Assembly (NCBI GenBank): GCA_946406275.1
Contig: CAMJJZ010000012.1
Span: 1-23,782 of the forward strand
Direction of reading: 5' to 3'
From: an uncultured Bacteroidales bacterium
Lineage (GTDB): Bacteria > Bacteroidota > Bacteroidia > Bacteroidales > UBA932
Length of the DNA: 23,782 nt
Shown: positions 8,537-17,353 of the stretch, piece by piece
Numbering within the stretch: the stretch's first letter is position 1
Layout: each line of letters starts with the position of its first letter
The notes under the pieces: generated by a model
Told to the model about the DNA's origin: nothing
Databases searched by the model: none
Seen by the model: the letters and a program-made list of their open reading frames with translations, nothing else
Program-made: the position numbers and the translations under genes

Positions 8537-11446
8537 ATGGATTCATCGTCACTGTTAATGGCGCGGCGGATAAGGCGGATACTTCTGGTCTGCAACCGCT
8601 ACGACAATTTCTCCCTGGAAGAGGACGGTTCCCTGGATATGCGAATCTCCAGGGAGTACTCTGAGCTGAACCTCTCCAATCCTCCCAGGTTCGAGAGGGT
8701 ATCGTCCACAAAGGAAGCTCTGGAGAAGGCGGCAGCGGGTGAGAAATGGGACCTTGTAATAACCATGTACAATGTTGGGGACGATGTTTTCAGCTTCGCC
8801 GCCCGTATGAAGGAGCACCAGAAAGACGTCCCCATAGTGCTCCTGACGGCGTTTTCCAAGGAAATCTACCGCCGCATAGACGATGAGCGGGGTAATTCCT
8901 CCATTGACTATACTTTCTGCTGGAACGGCTCCACGGACCTCATCATAGCCATCATCAAGCTCCTGGAAGACAGGCTCAATGCTCCTGTGGACATACTCCA
9001 GATAGGCACGCAGTGCATTCTTCTGGTAGAAGATTCCGTGAGGTATTATTCCACTTATCTGCCCCTTCTGTACAAGCTTGTACTTCAGCAGAACCAGGCT
9101 TCCGTACGCGATGCCCTCAATGAGGACCAGCAGATTTTCCGCAAGCGCGCCCGTCCAAAAATCCTTATGGCCACAAACTACAACGACGCCGTAGACCTTT
9201 ACAATACCTATAAGGAGAGCCTTCTGGGCGTGATTTCGGACATTGGATTCGTGATTCACCGCAACGACAAGCCGGCCGACGAGAAACTGGACGCCGGCGT
9301 GGACCTATGCAAACTCATCAGGGCTGAAATCCCCAAGATGCCCATCCTCATGCAGTCCTCTCAGGAGAGCATGCGCAGCGTTGCGGATTCCCTCAGGGCC
9401 GGATTCCTCATGAAGCGTTCCAAGACCCTCACTCATGAGTTGTCGGAGTATATCGGCCGTGAGTTCGGGTTCGGAGATTTCGTCACCGTGGACGCCCACG
9501 GCCACGAGCTCGCCCGCGCAAATGACCTTCAGGGAGCGGAGAAGATAATTTCGGAGGTCCCGGAGAAGGTCCTTACCAAGATGAGGGAGAAGAACTATGT
9601 GTCCCGCTGGCTTCTGGCCAGGGGTATCTTCACCGTGGGTAACTCCCTGAAATACGGGACTTTCAAGGATACGGAAGATTTCCGTGCAAGCGCAATAGAG
9701 CAGATTCACGAGTACCGCATAAGCCAGGGCCTGGGGGTTGTGGCAAGGTTCAATCCGGACACCTACAACGACACCATCTGGTTCTCCCGCTTCGGCGAGG
9801 GCTCCCTTGGCGGCAAGGGCCGCGGCCTGGCTTTCCTGAACCAGATCCTTTACAGGCACAACCTCTATAGAAAGTGGGACGATGCCCGCGTAATGGTGCC
9901 CAGGACCCTTGTGATAGCCACGGAATACTTCGACCGCTTCATACTGGAGAACGGACTCCAGTACGTGATCAATTCCGACGTTTCGGATTCGGAGATACTG
10001 TCGGAGTTCGTATCGTCCAACCTTCCGGCGGACCTTACGGATGCCCTCCGCGCATTCATCCGCGTGGTGCGTACGCCCCTTGCCGTCCGCTCATCGTCCA
10101 AACTGGAAGACTCTTATTATCAGCCGTTTGCGGGGGTGTATTCCACATACATGATTCCGGCCGTGGAGAACGAGGACCAGCAGCTGCGCCTCCTGGCCAA
10201 GGCTATAAAGAGCGTATATGCGTCGGTCTATTTCGCATCGTCCAGAGGATATATAACCGCCACCGCCAATGTGATTTCGGAGGAGAAGATGGCTATAATC
10301 CTGCAGGAGATATGCGGCAGCGAGGACAAGGGATACTTTTTCCCTACGGTGTCCGGCGTTGCCCGTTCCGTCAACTACTATCCAGTGGGGCACGAGAAGG
10401 CAGAAGAAGGCATTGCCAAGATAGCCTACGGCCTTGGAAAAGCCGTTGTGGACGGTGAGCAGGTACTCCGGTTCGCTCCGCCTTATCCCAAGCATGTGAT
10501 ACAGACTTCCACGCCGGACCTGGCCCTTAGGGAAACACAGCAGCAGATCTATGCCCTGAACCTCCTTCCGGAGAAGTTCAAGACCAGCGTGGACGATGCC
10601 GTGAACCTTGAGAAGATTCCTGTCTGCGAGTGTTCCAAGTTCCAGTCGTTCAGTAAGGTAGCCTCTACCTTCGACTACATGAACCAGCGCATAGTGGACA
10701 ACACTTTTGCTGAGGGCCCCAAGATAATAACCTTTGCCCAGATACTCCGCTACGACACATTCCCTCTGGCCAAGATAGTGAAGGAACTCATGGACATCTG
10801 TTCGGAGGAAATGAAATGCAGCGTGGAGATGGAATTCGCCGCAGACCTTTCCACCGGAGTGTTCAACGCCCTCCAGATAAGGCCTATTTCATCGGACGCC
10901 CTGAAGGCGGAGGTGGACTGGAACAAGATTGACTGTTCCAACGCCTTGGTCCACTCTGAAAGTGCCCTTGGAACGGGCTGGATGAACGATATCAAGGATA
11001 TAGTCTACCTTAAGCCCCAGGCTTTTGACAAGCTCAAAACCGTGGAAATTGCCGCTGAACTCAGGGATCTTAACGCTGGCTTCAGGACTGAGGGCAGACA
11101 GTATGTCCTGATTGGTTTCGGAAGGTGGGGCTCTAGCATTCCCACCCTTGGCGTACCTGTAGCATGGAGCGATATCTCCGAGGCCAGGGTCATCGTGGAG
11201 AGCGCCCTGGAAGACTTCAGGGTAGACCCCAGCCAGGGAACCCACTTCTTCCAGAACCTCACGTCCTTCAACGCTGGCTACGTGAATGCGGATCCTTATA
11301 TGCGTCCCGGAGATGTGGTGGATTTCGCCGCCCTGGATGCCCTTCCTGCCGTTTCCGAAACTCCCTGGCTCCGCCACGTACGCTTAGAGCAGCCCCTTAC
11401 AGTCTGCATAGACGGCCGTGAAGGCCGCGCCCTGGTAAAACTCTAG
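8537..11446 (+). CDS. Tandem receiver-like domains fused to a PEP synthase/PPDK ATP-grasp domain
   Basis: A 969-residue multidomain protein. Residues 13-150 look like a degenerate response-regulator receiver: IRRILLVCN, then WDLVITMYN where the phospho-Asp would be expected but is absent. Residues 158-305 look like a second receiver that keeps the key residues: ILLVEDS (E165, D166), VISDIGF (D235), an MQSSQ strand (S274/S275) and K293 in FLMKRSK. Residues 400-785 are the PPDK N-terminal ATP-grasp domain, with GGKGRGLAFL (425-434), RTPLAVRSSSKLEDS (512-526) and QIRP (780-783). The phosphohistidine swivel and PEP-binding barrel of real PEP synthase are missing; the final 180 residues are unassigned. 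It therefore probably does not make PEP on its own and may phosphorylate or sense something under phosphorelay control. It is annotated in other Bacteroidota as a PEP/pyruvate-binding protein. Sixteen bases separate it from recG. Confidence 0.85.
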   Translation: MDSSSLLMARRIRRILLVCNRYDNFSLEEDGSLDMRISREYSELNLSNPPRFERVSSTKEALEKAAAGEKWDLVITMYNVGDDVFSFAARMKEHQKDVPIVLLTAFSKEIYRRIDDERGNSSIDYTFCWNGSTDLIIAIIKLLEDRLNAPVDILQIGTQCILLVEDSVRYYSTYLPLLYKLVLQQNQASVRDALNEDQQIFRKRARPKILMATNYNDAVDLYNTYKESLLGVISDIGFVIHRNDKPADEKLDAGVDLCKLIRAEIPKMPILMQSSQESMRSVADSLRAGFLMKRSKTLTHELSEYIGREFGFGDFVTVDAHGHELARANDLQGAEKIISEVPEKVLTKMREKNYVSRWLLARGIFTVGNSLKYGTFKDTEDFRASAIEQIHEYRISQGLGVVARFNPDTYNDTIWFSRFGEGSLGGKGRGLAFLNQILYRHNLYRKWDDARVMVPRTLVIATEYFDRFILENGLQYVINSDVSDSEILSEFVSSNLPADLTDALRAFIRVVRTPLAVRSSSKLEDSYYQPFAGVYSTYMIPAVENEDQQLRLLAKAIKSVYASVYFASSRGYITATANVISEEKMAIILQEICGSEDKGYFFPTVSGVARSVNYYPVGHEKAEEGIAKIAYGLGKAVVDGEQVLRFAPPYPKHVIQTSTPDLALRETQQQIYALNLLPEKFKTSVDDAVNLEKIPVCECSKFQSFSKVASTFDYMNQRIVDNTFAEGPKIITFAQILRYDTFPLAKIVKELMDICSEEMKCSVEMEFAADLSTGVFNALQIRPISSDALKAEVDWNKIDCSNALVHSESALGTGWMNDIKDIVYLKPQAFDKLKTVEIAAELRDLNAGFRTEGRQYVLIGFGRWGSSIPTLGVPVAWSDISEARVIVESALEDFRVDPSQGTHFFQNLTSFNAGYVNADPYMRPGDVVDFAALDALPAVSETPWLRHVRLEQPLTVCIDGREGRALVKL

Positions 11447-11462
11447 CCTAGAATCGAGCGCT

Positions 11463-13592
11463 ATGAACATGGAAACCGGCATACAGTACCTCAAGGGTGT
11501 GGGAGAAAAGCGGGCCCAACTGCTGGAGTCCGAGCTTGGAATCCGCACCGTTGGTGACCTACTGCACCTGTATCCGTTCCGTTACATAGACCGAAGCACC
11601 ATAGTTCCCATTGCCAACGTTCAGCCGGACCTTGCTCAAGTGCAGGTAAAAGCCACTGTGACAAAGGTCCGTCTCTATGCCAAAAACGGCGCAGAACTGC
11701 CTCCGGACAAGCTCAAGTTCAACATGGTATCACGCATGAGCGTGATGGTGAGCGACGACACCGGAGAGATGGAAATGGTGTTTTTCAAGGGTGTGAAATG
11801 GATGTACCAGAGGCTTCTGCCCGGTCATGCCTTCATTTTCTTTGGAAAGCCTGCCGTTTTTGGCATGCACCTGAACATGGTGCATCCTGAAGTTGATGCC
11901 CCGGACAGCGGCACAACAGGTGTCCTTACCGGCGTCTATACCTCAACGGAACGTCTTAAAAACAGCGGCTTCACCGGCAAGGTAATGCTCAAGCTCATAG
12001 CCACAGCGCTGGACGGCGTCCTTCCCACGCTTCAGGAAACTCTTCCGGAATATGTGTTAAAGGAGAAAGGCCTTGTGCCTCTGTCCTTTGCCCTCCGCCA
12101 GATTCACTTCCCGCAGGACCAGAATGCCCTTGGAAAGGCTTCGTACCGCCTCAAGTTCGAGGAACTGTTCCTCCTGCAGCTGTCGCTTCTAAAGCAGAAA
12201 TATATCCGTTCCAGAAGCATTCAGGGCCTCAAGATGCCGCTTGTGGGAGAGCCTTTCAACAGGTGCTACAATGCACTTCCTTATCAGCTCACAAATGCCC
12301 AGAAGCGCGTTATCCGTGAAATCAGGGACGATATGAAGAGCGGCCACCAGATGAACCGCCTTCTGCAGGGAGACGTTGGCAGCGGCAAAACCATGGTTGC
12401 CGTGCTCACTGCCCTCATAGCCGTAGGCAATGGCTACCAGGCGTGTATAATGGCGCCCACTGAAGTGCTTGCGCAGCAGCATTTTGCAAACGTATCCAAA
12501 TACCTGGCACCCACCGGCGTACGTGTGGAACTCCTTACCGGAACTACGGGCGTAAAAGACCGCCGCAGGATCCATCAGGGCCTTCAGGACGGTACCGTGG
12601 GCGTACTTATCGGCACCCATGCGCTCATAGAAGATACAGTTCAGTTCCGCTCCCTGGGACTTGCCGTCATTGACGAGCAGCACCGCTTTGGCGTAGACCA
12701 GCGTGCCCGCCTGTGGTCCAAAGGTTTTCAGGGCGTACATCCACATGTGCTGGTAATGACCGCAACGCCCATTCCGCGCACCCTTGCAATGACCCTGTAT
12801 GGAGACCTGGACGTCTCCGTCATTGACGAGATGCCTCCCGGCAGAAAACCCGTCCAGACCCTCTGCGTTGGCGAAAACAAGCGTCACGCCATGCACAACT
12901 TCATCCGTGACGAGATAGCCAAAGGCCGCCAGGCATTCATAGTTTATCCGCTTATTTTCGAGAGCGAAAAACTGGACTACAAGAACCTGGAACTGGGTTA
13001 CGAGGAAATTGTGAAGGCCTTCCCGCTGCCGGATTACAAGGTTGCAATAGTCCACGGGCAGCAGACTCCTGCAGAAAAGGCTTTCAACATGGACGCCTTC
13101 GTTGCCGGAAGGGCCAATATCCTGGTTTCCACAACAGTCATTGAGGTAGGTGTAGACGTACCCAATGCCTCTGTCATGGTAATCGAGAGCGCAGAACGCT
13201 TCGGCCTGAGCCAGCTCCACCAACTTCGCGGCCGCGTGGGCCGTGGTGCAGAGCGCTCATACTGCATCCTTATGAAGGGCCAGAAAGTGTCCAAGGAATC
13301 CCAGAAGCGCCTGGACCTCCTGTGCGAAACGGAAAACGGCTTTGTCCTGGCGGAAGAAGACATGAAACTCCGCGGCCCCGGAGACCTTGAAGGCACCCAG
13401 CAGAGCGGCCTTCCTATCTCCCTCAACATTGCATCCCTTGCAAAAGACGGCCTCATCCTCAACGACGCCAGAAACTACGCCCAGCTGGTCCTGGACAAGG
13501 ATCCCGGCCTCACAAGCCCCGTCAACGCCCCCCTTGCCGCAGAACTCCGTCGCGACAAGTACCTCGTAAAGGATTATTCCCAGATTTCCTAG
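11463..13592 (+). CDS. recG: ATP-dependent DNA helicase RecG
   Basis: A superfamily 2 branch-migrating helicase that remodels stalled replication forks and Holliday junctions. The protein has 709 residues, normal for the family. It begins with the wedge-side motif IQYLKGVGEKRAQLL, followed by the OB-fold wedge domain (about 50-145). Helicase motifs are Walker A GDVGSGKT at residues 303-310, DEQH at 404-407 with DEQHRFGV, TATPIPRT at 433-440, and motif VI QLRGRVGRG at 587-595. The C-terminal RecG-specific segment FVLAEEDMKLRGPGDLEGTQQSG is present. It is last in the tsaD operon; the 143-base gap after it contains the promoter of the next operon rather than a clear terminator. Confidence 0.97.
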   Translation: MNMETGIQYLKGVGEKRAQLLESELGIRTVGDLLHLYPFRYIDRSTIVPIANVQPDLAQVQVKATVTKVRLYAKNGAELPPDKLKFNMVSRMSVMVSDDTGEMEMVFFKGVKWMYQRLLPGHAFIFFGKPAVFGMHLNMVHPEVDAPDSGTTGVLTGVYTSTERLKNSGFTGKVMLKLIATALDGVLPTLQETLPEYVLKEKGLVPLSFALRQIHFPQDQNALGKASYRLKFEELFLLQLSLLKQKYIRSRSIQGLKMPLVGEPFNRCYNALPYQLTNAQKRVIREIRDDMKSGHQMNRLLQGDVGSGKTMVAVLTALIAVGNGYQACIMAPTEVLAQQHFANVSKYLAPTGVRVELLTGTTGVKDRRRIHQGLQDGTVGVLIGTHALIEDTVQFRSLGLAVIDEQHRFGVDQRARLWSKGFQGVHPHVLVMTATPIPRTLAMTLYGDLDVSVIDEMPPGRKPVQTLCVGENKRHAMHNFIRDEIAKGRQAFIVYPLIFESEKLDYKNLELGYEEIVKAFPLPDYKVAIVHGQQTPAEKAFNMDAFVAGRANILVSTTVIEVGVDVPNASVMVIESAERFGLSQLHQLRGRVGRGAERSYCILMKGQKVSKESQKRLDLLCETENGFVLAEEDMKLRGPGDLEGTQQSGLPISLNIASLAKDGLILNDARNYAQLVLDKDPGLTSPVNAPLAAELRRDKYLVKDYSQIS

Positions 13593-13596
13593 CAAT

Positions 13597-13697
13597 CCAT
13601 CCACCAAAACGCCCTATTTCCGTGGACAAACCGGCCAAAATGCCAACTTGTCCACCAAAAACGCCAAATCGGTGGATGGGGGAGCATAAATGGTGGA
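13597..13697. repeat. Cluster of TCCACC-type direct and inverted repeats upstream of the WYL gene
   Basis: CCATCCACC at 13597-13605 pairs with its exact reverse complement GGTGGATGG at 13671-13679. TCCACCAAAA-CGCC occurs twice in direct orientation (13600-13613 and 13651-13665, the second with one extra A). GTGGACAA at 13622-13629 pairs with TTGTCCAC at 13648-13655. A further GGTGGAT at 13692-13698 touches the -33 element of the downstream promoter. The arrangement looks like multiple binding sites for a dimeric regulator, with the adjacent WYL protein as the obvious candidate. It could also act as a terminator structure for recG, but no T-run follows. Confidence 0.7.
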
Positions 13698-13729
13698 TTT
13701 GGTATTCAAATGAAATTTGAGTAAATTTG
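13698..13729 (+). promoter_or_regulatory. Promoter of the WYL-peptidase-ABC operon
   Basis: TTTG at 13698-13701, twenty bases, then TAAATTTG at 13722-13729: both Bacteroidota promoter elements at standard spacing. Only six bases separate the -7 box from the ATG, so the transcript is predicted to be leaderless or nearly so. The -33 element abuts a GGTGGAT repeat, so a protein bound there would block RNA polymerase. Confidence 0.75.
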
Positions 13730-13735
13730 TGGGTT

Positions 13736-14626
13736 ATGGTTCCGGAACTTGTGGATAAATATGTGTTCCTGTTGCAGACCTTCGTGGATGCGGGGTCAAG
13801 GGGACTGTCGCTGGACGAGATATCGTCCCGCTGGGAGGCCCGGTACGGGAGCGCGTATCCAAGGAGGAGCTTTATCAATCACAGGAAAGCGGTGGAGGAG
13901 GTTTTTGGCATTGTGATAGGTTGTGACCGAAGCACCAACCGTTACCATATAGATGAGGCGGAAAGCGCCGTGGACAAGCGGCAGGCCGTGGATTACCTGA
14001 TCAATACCTTCACCGTAAATAGCCTCCTTACTCTGGGCAAGGAGCGCTTAAGCGGCCGCGTGTCCGTGGAGAACGTCCCGTCTGGCCAGAAATACCTCAC
14101 GGAAACCATGCAGGCCATGCTGGAGAGCGCAGTCCTCAGGATAAGCTACCGCAAGTACCTTAGCGATGAGTCGGAGGAACGCGTAATCCGTCCCTACGCC
14201 GTAAAGGAATTTGAAAAGCGCTGGTACATAGTTGCTTACAGCGAGGATGCGGAAGCCCTCAGGACATACGCCATGGACCGCATAGTATCCATGGAAAGGA
14301 CCGGAGAAAGCTTCAGGATGCCGGTGGGCTTCAACGTGGACGAGCTCTTCGAAGGCAGTTACGGCATATACCTTCCGGAAGACGAAAAACCCGTCATAAT
14401 AAAGCTCAGGGCCACGGAAAGGGAAACAGCCTATCTCCGTGACCTTCCGCTTCACCACACCCAGATGGAGCTGGACGAGGGCCTCTTCGTCCTCAGGCTC
14501 ATCCCAAATCCAAACTTCATCATGGAGCTTTGCAAAAGGGGAGCGGGCCTCACTGTCCTGGAGCCAAAGGAGCTCAGGGACATAGTCAGAGAGAATCTAA
14601 AAAAAGCACTCGATGCATATGAATAA
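13736..14626 (+). CDS. WYL-domain transcriptional regulator
   Basis: A 296-residue cytoplasmic regulator. Residues 1-75 form a DNA-binding winged-helix-like region with basic residues (YPRRSFINHRKAVEEVFG, 41-58). Residues 130-195 are the WYL domain: LRISYRKYLSDESEERVIRPYAV, then the signature region KRWYIVAYSEDAEALRTYAMDRI. Residues 215-290 form the WCX dimerisation extension. Members usually sense ligands or nucleic acids and control nearby genes. An in-frame TTG at 13727 would extend the start by three codons but overlaps the -7 box, so ATG at 13736 is used. The 3' end overlaps the S9 peptidase start by 8 bases, making it the first gene of a packed five-gene operon. The repeat cluster just upstream suggests autoregulation, which is inferred and not shown. 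Confidence 0.9.
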   Translation: MVPELVDKYVFLLQTFVDAGSRGLSLDEISSRWEARYGSAYPRRSFINHRKAVEEVFGIVIGCDRSTNRYHIDEAESAVDKRQAVDYLINTFTVNSLLTLGKERLSGRVSVENVPSGQKYLTETMQAMLESAVLRISYRKYLSDESEERVIRPYAVKEFEKRWYIVAYSEDAEALRTYAMDRIVSMERTGESFRMPVGFNVDELFEGSYGIYLPEDEKPVIIKLRATERETAYLRDLPLHHTQMELDEGLFVLRLIPNPNFIMELCKRGAGLTVLEPKELRDIVRENLKKALDAYE

Positions 14627-16862
14627 AAGAGTATTATTGTCGATCATGGTCCTCGCGGGCCTTGTCGCTTGCAAGAATTCTGAAATGAAACCCCAGAAAG
14701 GCTACATCGGCCCGTCGGACATAGAGATTGTGGACGGCCGTATGACTCCGGAGGTGCTGCTTTCCCTTGGCCGCCTGTCGGATCCCCAGCTTTCCCCGGA
14801 CGGGAAAACCATCCTTTACGGCGTAAGCTACACCTCCATCCAGGAAAACCGCAGTGTACGCAACCTGTACACCATTCCGGTTACAGGCGGTGCCCCTACA
14901 GCCCTTACCAAGGACGGCAAGAGCATATCGGCCGCAAAATGGAGTGCCGATGGCTCCGCGGTGTATTTCCTGCAGGGCGGCCAGCTCTGGAAGGCCCCGT
15001 ACAAGGCCGGAAAGCTTGGAAAGCGCGTCCAGCTCACGGACGTGGAGAGGGGAGTGGACGACTACGCCCTCTCTCCGGACGAGTCCCAGCTTATGTACGT
15101 CTCCTCCGTCCACAGTGCCGTTGAGGTGCCCTCGGACACGGATCCCATGCTGGATAAGGCCAACGCCTACGCCACGGAAGACCTCATGTACAGGCACTGG
15201 GACCACTGGGTGACGGACATCCCGCACACCTTTATCGCCCCGCTTGCAAACGGAATCATCAAGGAAGGCCTGGACATTCTTGGAGACGAGCTCTTCCAGC
15301 TCCCCAACGGCCCCTTCGGCGGCGTGGAGCAGCTTGCCTGGAGCCCGAACGGCCGCTACATAGCCTACTCCTGCAAGAAACTCACCGGCAAGGAATACGC
15401 CTTCTCCACCAACACCTGCATCTACATCTACTGCCCGCTCACCGGGGAAACCTCCCAGGTAACCTTCGAAGGCGGCTACGACACCAACCCCGTCTGGAGC
15501 CCGGATGGCAGCCGCCTTGCCTGGCTCTCCATGCCCCGCGACGGATATGAGGCCGACAAGGTACGCCTCATGGTGGCCGATGTATACTACAATGAGGACG
15601 AAGATGGTCAGGTGGCTAACCCTGAGGTTGTTGACATCCGTGACCTTACGGAGAACTTCAAGTACAATGCAGACTCTCCCGTTTGGGCGGAGGACGGCAA
15701 GTCCATCTATTTCAACGCCCTTGCCGAAGGCATCCAGGCCATCTGGAACGTGGTGGTTGAAGGTGACACGGACTTCTTCCGTCTCACCGCAGACAACCTC
15801 TGGTTCGACTTCGGTTCACCCTTCGGAGTCCTCCAGGACGGTACCATCCTCACCACCTACACTTCCATGGACTTCCCCACGGAACTGGTGGCGGTGAACG
15901 ACAATTCCATACAGCAGATCACCTTCGAGAACGAGCACATCCTCTCCAAACTTGAAAAGCACGAGACCGAGGCCCGCTGGCTCAAGACCGTGGACGGTCA
16001 GGATATGCTCACCTGGGTTCTCTATCCTCCGCGCTTCGACGCTTCCAAGACCTATCCTGCAATAGAAATCTGCCTGGGAGGCCCCCAGGGCACCCTTTCC
16101 CAGGGTTGGAGCTACAGGTGGAACTACCTCCTCATGTGCCATCAGGACTATGTTGTGGTGCTTCCCAACCGTCGCGGAACAACCGCGTTCGGCCAGCCCT
16201 GGTGCGAAGAGATCTCCGGCGACTACATTGGCCTTAACATGCAGGATTACCTCACCGCCGCGAAGGTCATCAAGGCGGAGCCTTACGTGAGCGGCGTGGC
16301 AGCCTGCGGTGCCTCCTACGGCGGCTACAGCGTGTATTACCTTGCCGGCATCCACAAGGATATGTACGACTGCTTCATCGCCCACGCCGGCATCTTCAAC
16401 GAGGAGCATATGTATATGGAGACGGAGGAAATGTGGTTCCCCAACTGGGACAACGGCGGTCTGGAGGAATATGCTTACGCGGAAGGTGAAATCGGCGCCA
16501 GAGGCGACGGCAAGACCTTCGGCGGAATGCAGCAGGCCGGCTCTCCCTGGAGCAGCGCCCCCAAGGCAAGGCGCCACTACGACAATTCCCCTCACAAGCT
16601 GGTCCAGAACTGGCATACGCCCATCCTCTGCATCCACGGCGGCTCGGACTTCCGCGTCCCTTACGACGAGGGCATGGCCGCTTTCAATGCAGCCCAGATG
16701 ATGGGTGTCCCTTCAAAACTCATCGTCTTCCCGGAAGAGAACCACTGGATCCTGAAGCCCCAGAACGCCCTCTATTGGCACCGCAGCTACTTCGGCTGGC
16801 TTGACCGCTGGATGAAACCCCAGCCGGAAGAGCCCCAGGCAGAGGAGGCTCCCGCAGAGTAA
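14619..16862 (+). CDS. S9-family (prolyl oligopeptidase / DPP5-like) peptidase, predicted lipoprotein
   Basis: A 747-residue serine peptidase. The N terminus has a lipoprotein signal with lipobox LVAC, Cys18 being the predicted acylated residue, so it is probably membrane-anchored. Residues 45-450 form the WD40-like (TolB-type) propeller, including a YRHWDHWVTD insert seen in dipeptidyl-peptidase 5 proteins. The alpha/beta-hydrolase catalytic domain follows, with Ser566 in GASYGGY, Asp677 in GGSDFRVP and His709 in ENHW. The last 15 or so residues are Pro/Glu-rich (QPEEPQAEEAPAE), an unusual tail. Three in-frame starts lie within seven bases (14613, 14619); 14619 gives the cleanest signal peptide. 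It overlaps the WYL gene by 8 bases and the next gene by one. Family members remove dipeptides from peptides outside the cytoplasm; a role in processing or degrading a peptide handled by the downstream exporter is inferred. Confidence 0.92.
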   Translation: MNKRVLLSIMVLAGLVACKNSEMKPQKGYIGPSDIEIVDGRMTPEVLLSLGRLSDPQLSPDGKTILYGVSYTSIQENRSVRNLYTIPVTGGAPTALTKDGKSISAAKWSADGSAVYFLQGGQLWKAPYKAGKLGKRVQLTDVERGVDDYALSPDESQLMYVSSVHSAVEVPSDTDPMLDKANAYATEDLMYRHWDHWVTDIPHTFIAPLANGIIKEGLDILGDELFQLPNGPFGGVEQLAWSPNGRYIAYSCKKLTGKEYAFSTNTCIYIYCPLTGETSQVTFEGGYDTNPVWSPDGSRLAWLSMPRDGYEADKVRLMVADVYYNEDEDGQVANPEVVDIRDLTENFKYNADSPVWAEDGKSIYFNALAEGIQAIWNVVVEGDTDFFRLTADNLWFDFGSPFGVLQDGTILTTYTSMDFPTELVAVNDNSIQQITFENEHILSKLEKHETEARWLKTVDGQDMLTWVLYPPRFDASKTYPAIEICLGGPQGTLSQGWSYRWNYLLMCHQDYVVVLPNRRGTTAFGQPWCEEISGDYIGLNMQDYLTAAKVIKAEPYVSGVAACGASYGGYSVYYLAGIHKDMYDCFIAHAGIFNEEHMYMETEEMWFPNWDNGGLEEYAYAEGEIGARGDGKTFGGMQQAGSPWSSAPKARRHYDNSPHKLVQNWHTPILCIHGGSDFRVPYDEGMAAFNAAQMMGVPSKLIVFPEENHWILKPQNALYWHRSYFGWLDRWMKPQPEEPQAEEAPAE

Positions 16863-17353
16863 TGACAAAGATGGTGGTACATAACGACGAGTTCTTCGCC
16901 CAGGTGCTTGCCCGCCTGGACGAGGGCCTCACCGCCACCATCCCCGTCAAAGGCTACAGTATGCTGCCCTTCATCCGCGGCGGCAAGGACCTCGTGGTCC
17001 TGGAAAAGGCCTCCGGGGACATTGTAAAGGACGATATCGTCCTGTTCCGCTACGGCGGCCGGTACGTAATGCACCGCGTCCTCAGTGCCGATGGCGGCAG
17101 GTTTGACATCCAGGGGGACGGCGTCTGGCTGGGTCACGAGTACCCCTCCAGGGAACAGATCCTGGCAAGGGCAACCGGCATCCTCCGGGCTGGGAAAAAG
17201 CCGGTGGATCCGTATTCCCGCGGGCAGCTCCGCCGCGTCCACGCCTGGCAGCGCCTCGGGCGCCTCAGAAGGTACATTTTATTTATTTACAGGCATCTTC
17301 CCTGGAACAGGGGATGGCTTAAGGAAAACATAGTTACAACAAATGAAAATTAA
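16862..17353 (+). CDS. S24/S26-family peptidase, SipW-like catalytic pattern
   Basis: A 163-residue protein with the signal-peptidase/LexA fold. VKGYSMLPFIRGGKDLVVLEK (29-49) holds the nucleophile Ser33, and GDIVKDDIVLFRY (52-64) is the next conserved strand. YVMHRVL (68-74) places His71 where bacterial type I signal peptidases have Lys, and FDIQGDGVW (81-89) supplies Asp86. Ser-His-Asp is the arrangement of the ER/archaeal/SipW class. There is no N-terminal membrane anchor; a moderately hydrophobic patch (YILFIYRH, 138-145) lies near the C terminus. It starts at an ATG overlapping the S9 stop (TAATG) and overlaps the PqqD gene by 11 bases. A role in cleaving a leader from a peptide exported by the neighbouring transporter is inferred. 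It could also be a non-peptidase relative. Confidence 0.83.
   Translation: MTKMVVHNDEFFAQVLARLDEGLTATIPVKGYSMLPFIRGGKDLVVLEKASGDIVKDDIVLFRYGGRYVMHRVLSADGGRFDIQGDGVWLGHEYPSREQILARATGILRAGKKPVDPYSRGQLRRVHAWQRLGRLRRYILFIYRHLPWNRGWLKENIVTTNEN

Noticed and set aside
8537..11446. Genuine PEP synthase or pyruvate phosphate dikinase
   Set aside because: The phosphohistidine swivel domain and the PEP/pyruvate-binding barrel are missing; only the ATP-grasp part is present.
12189..13223. Open frame of 344 codons antisense to recG
   Set aside because: It lies opposite the conserved helicase motifs, and its own translation has no recognisable domain or start signal.
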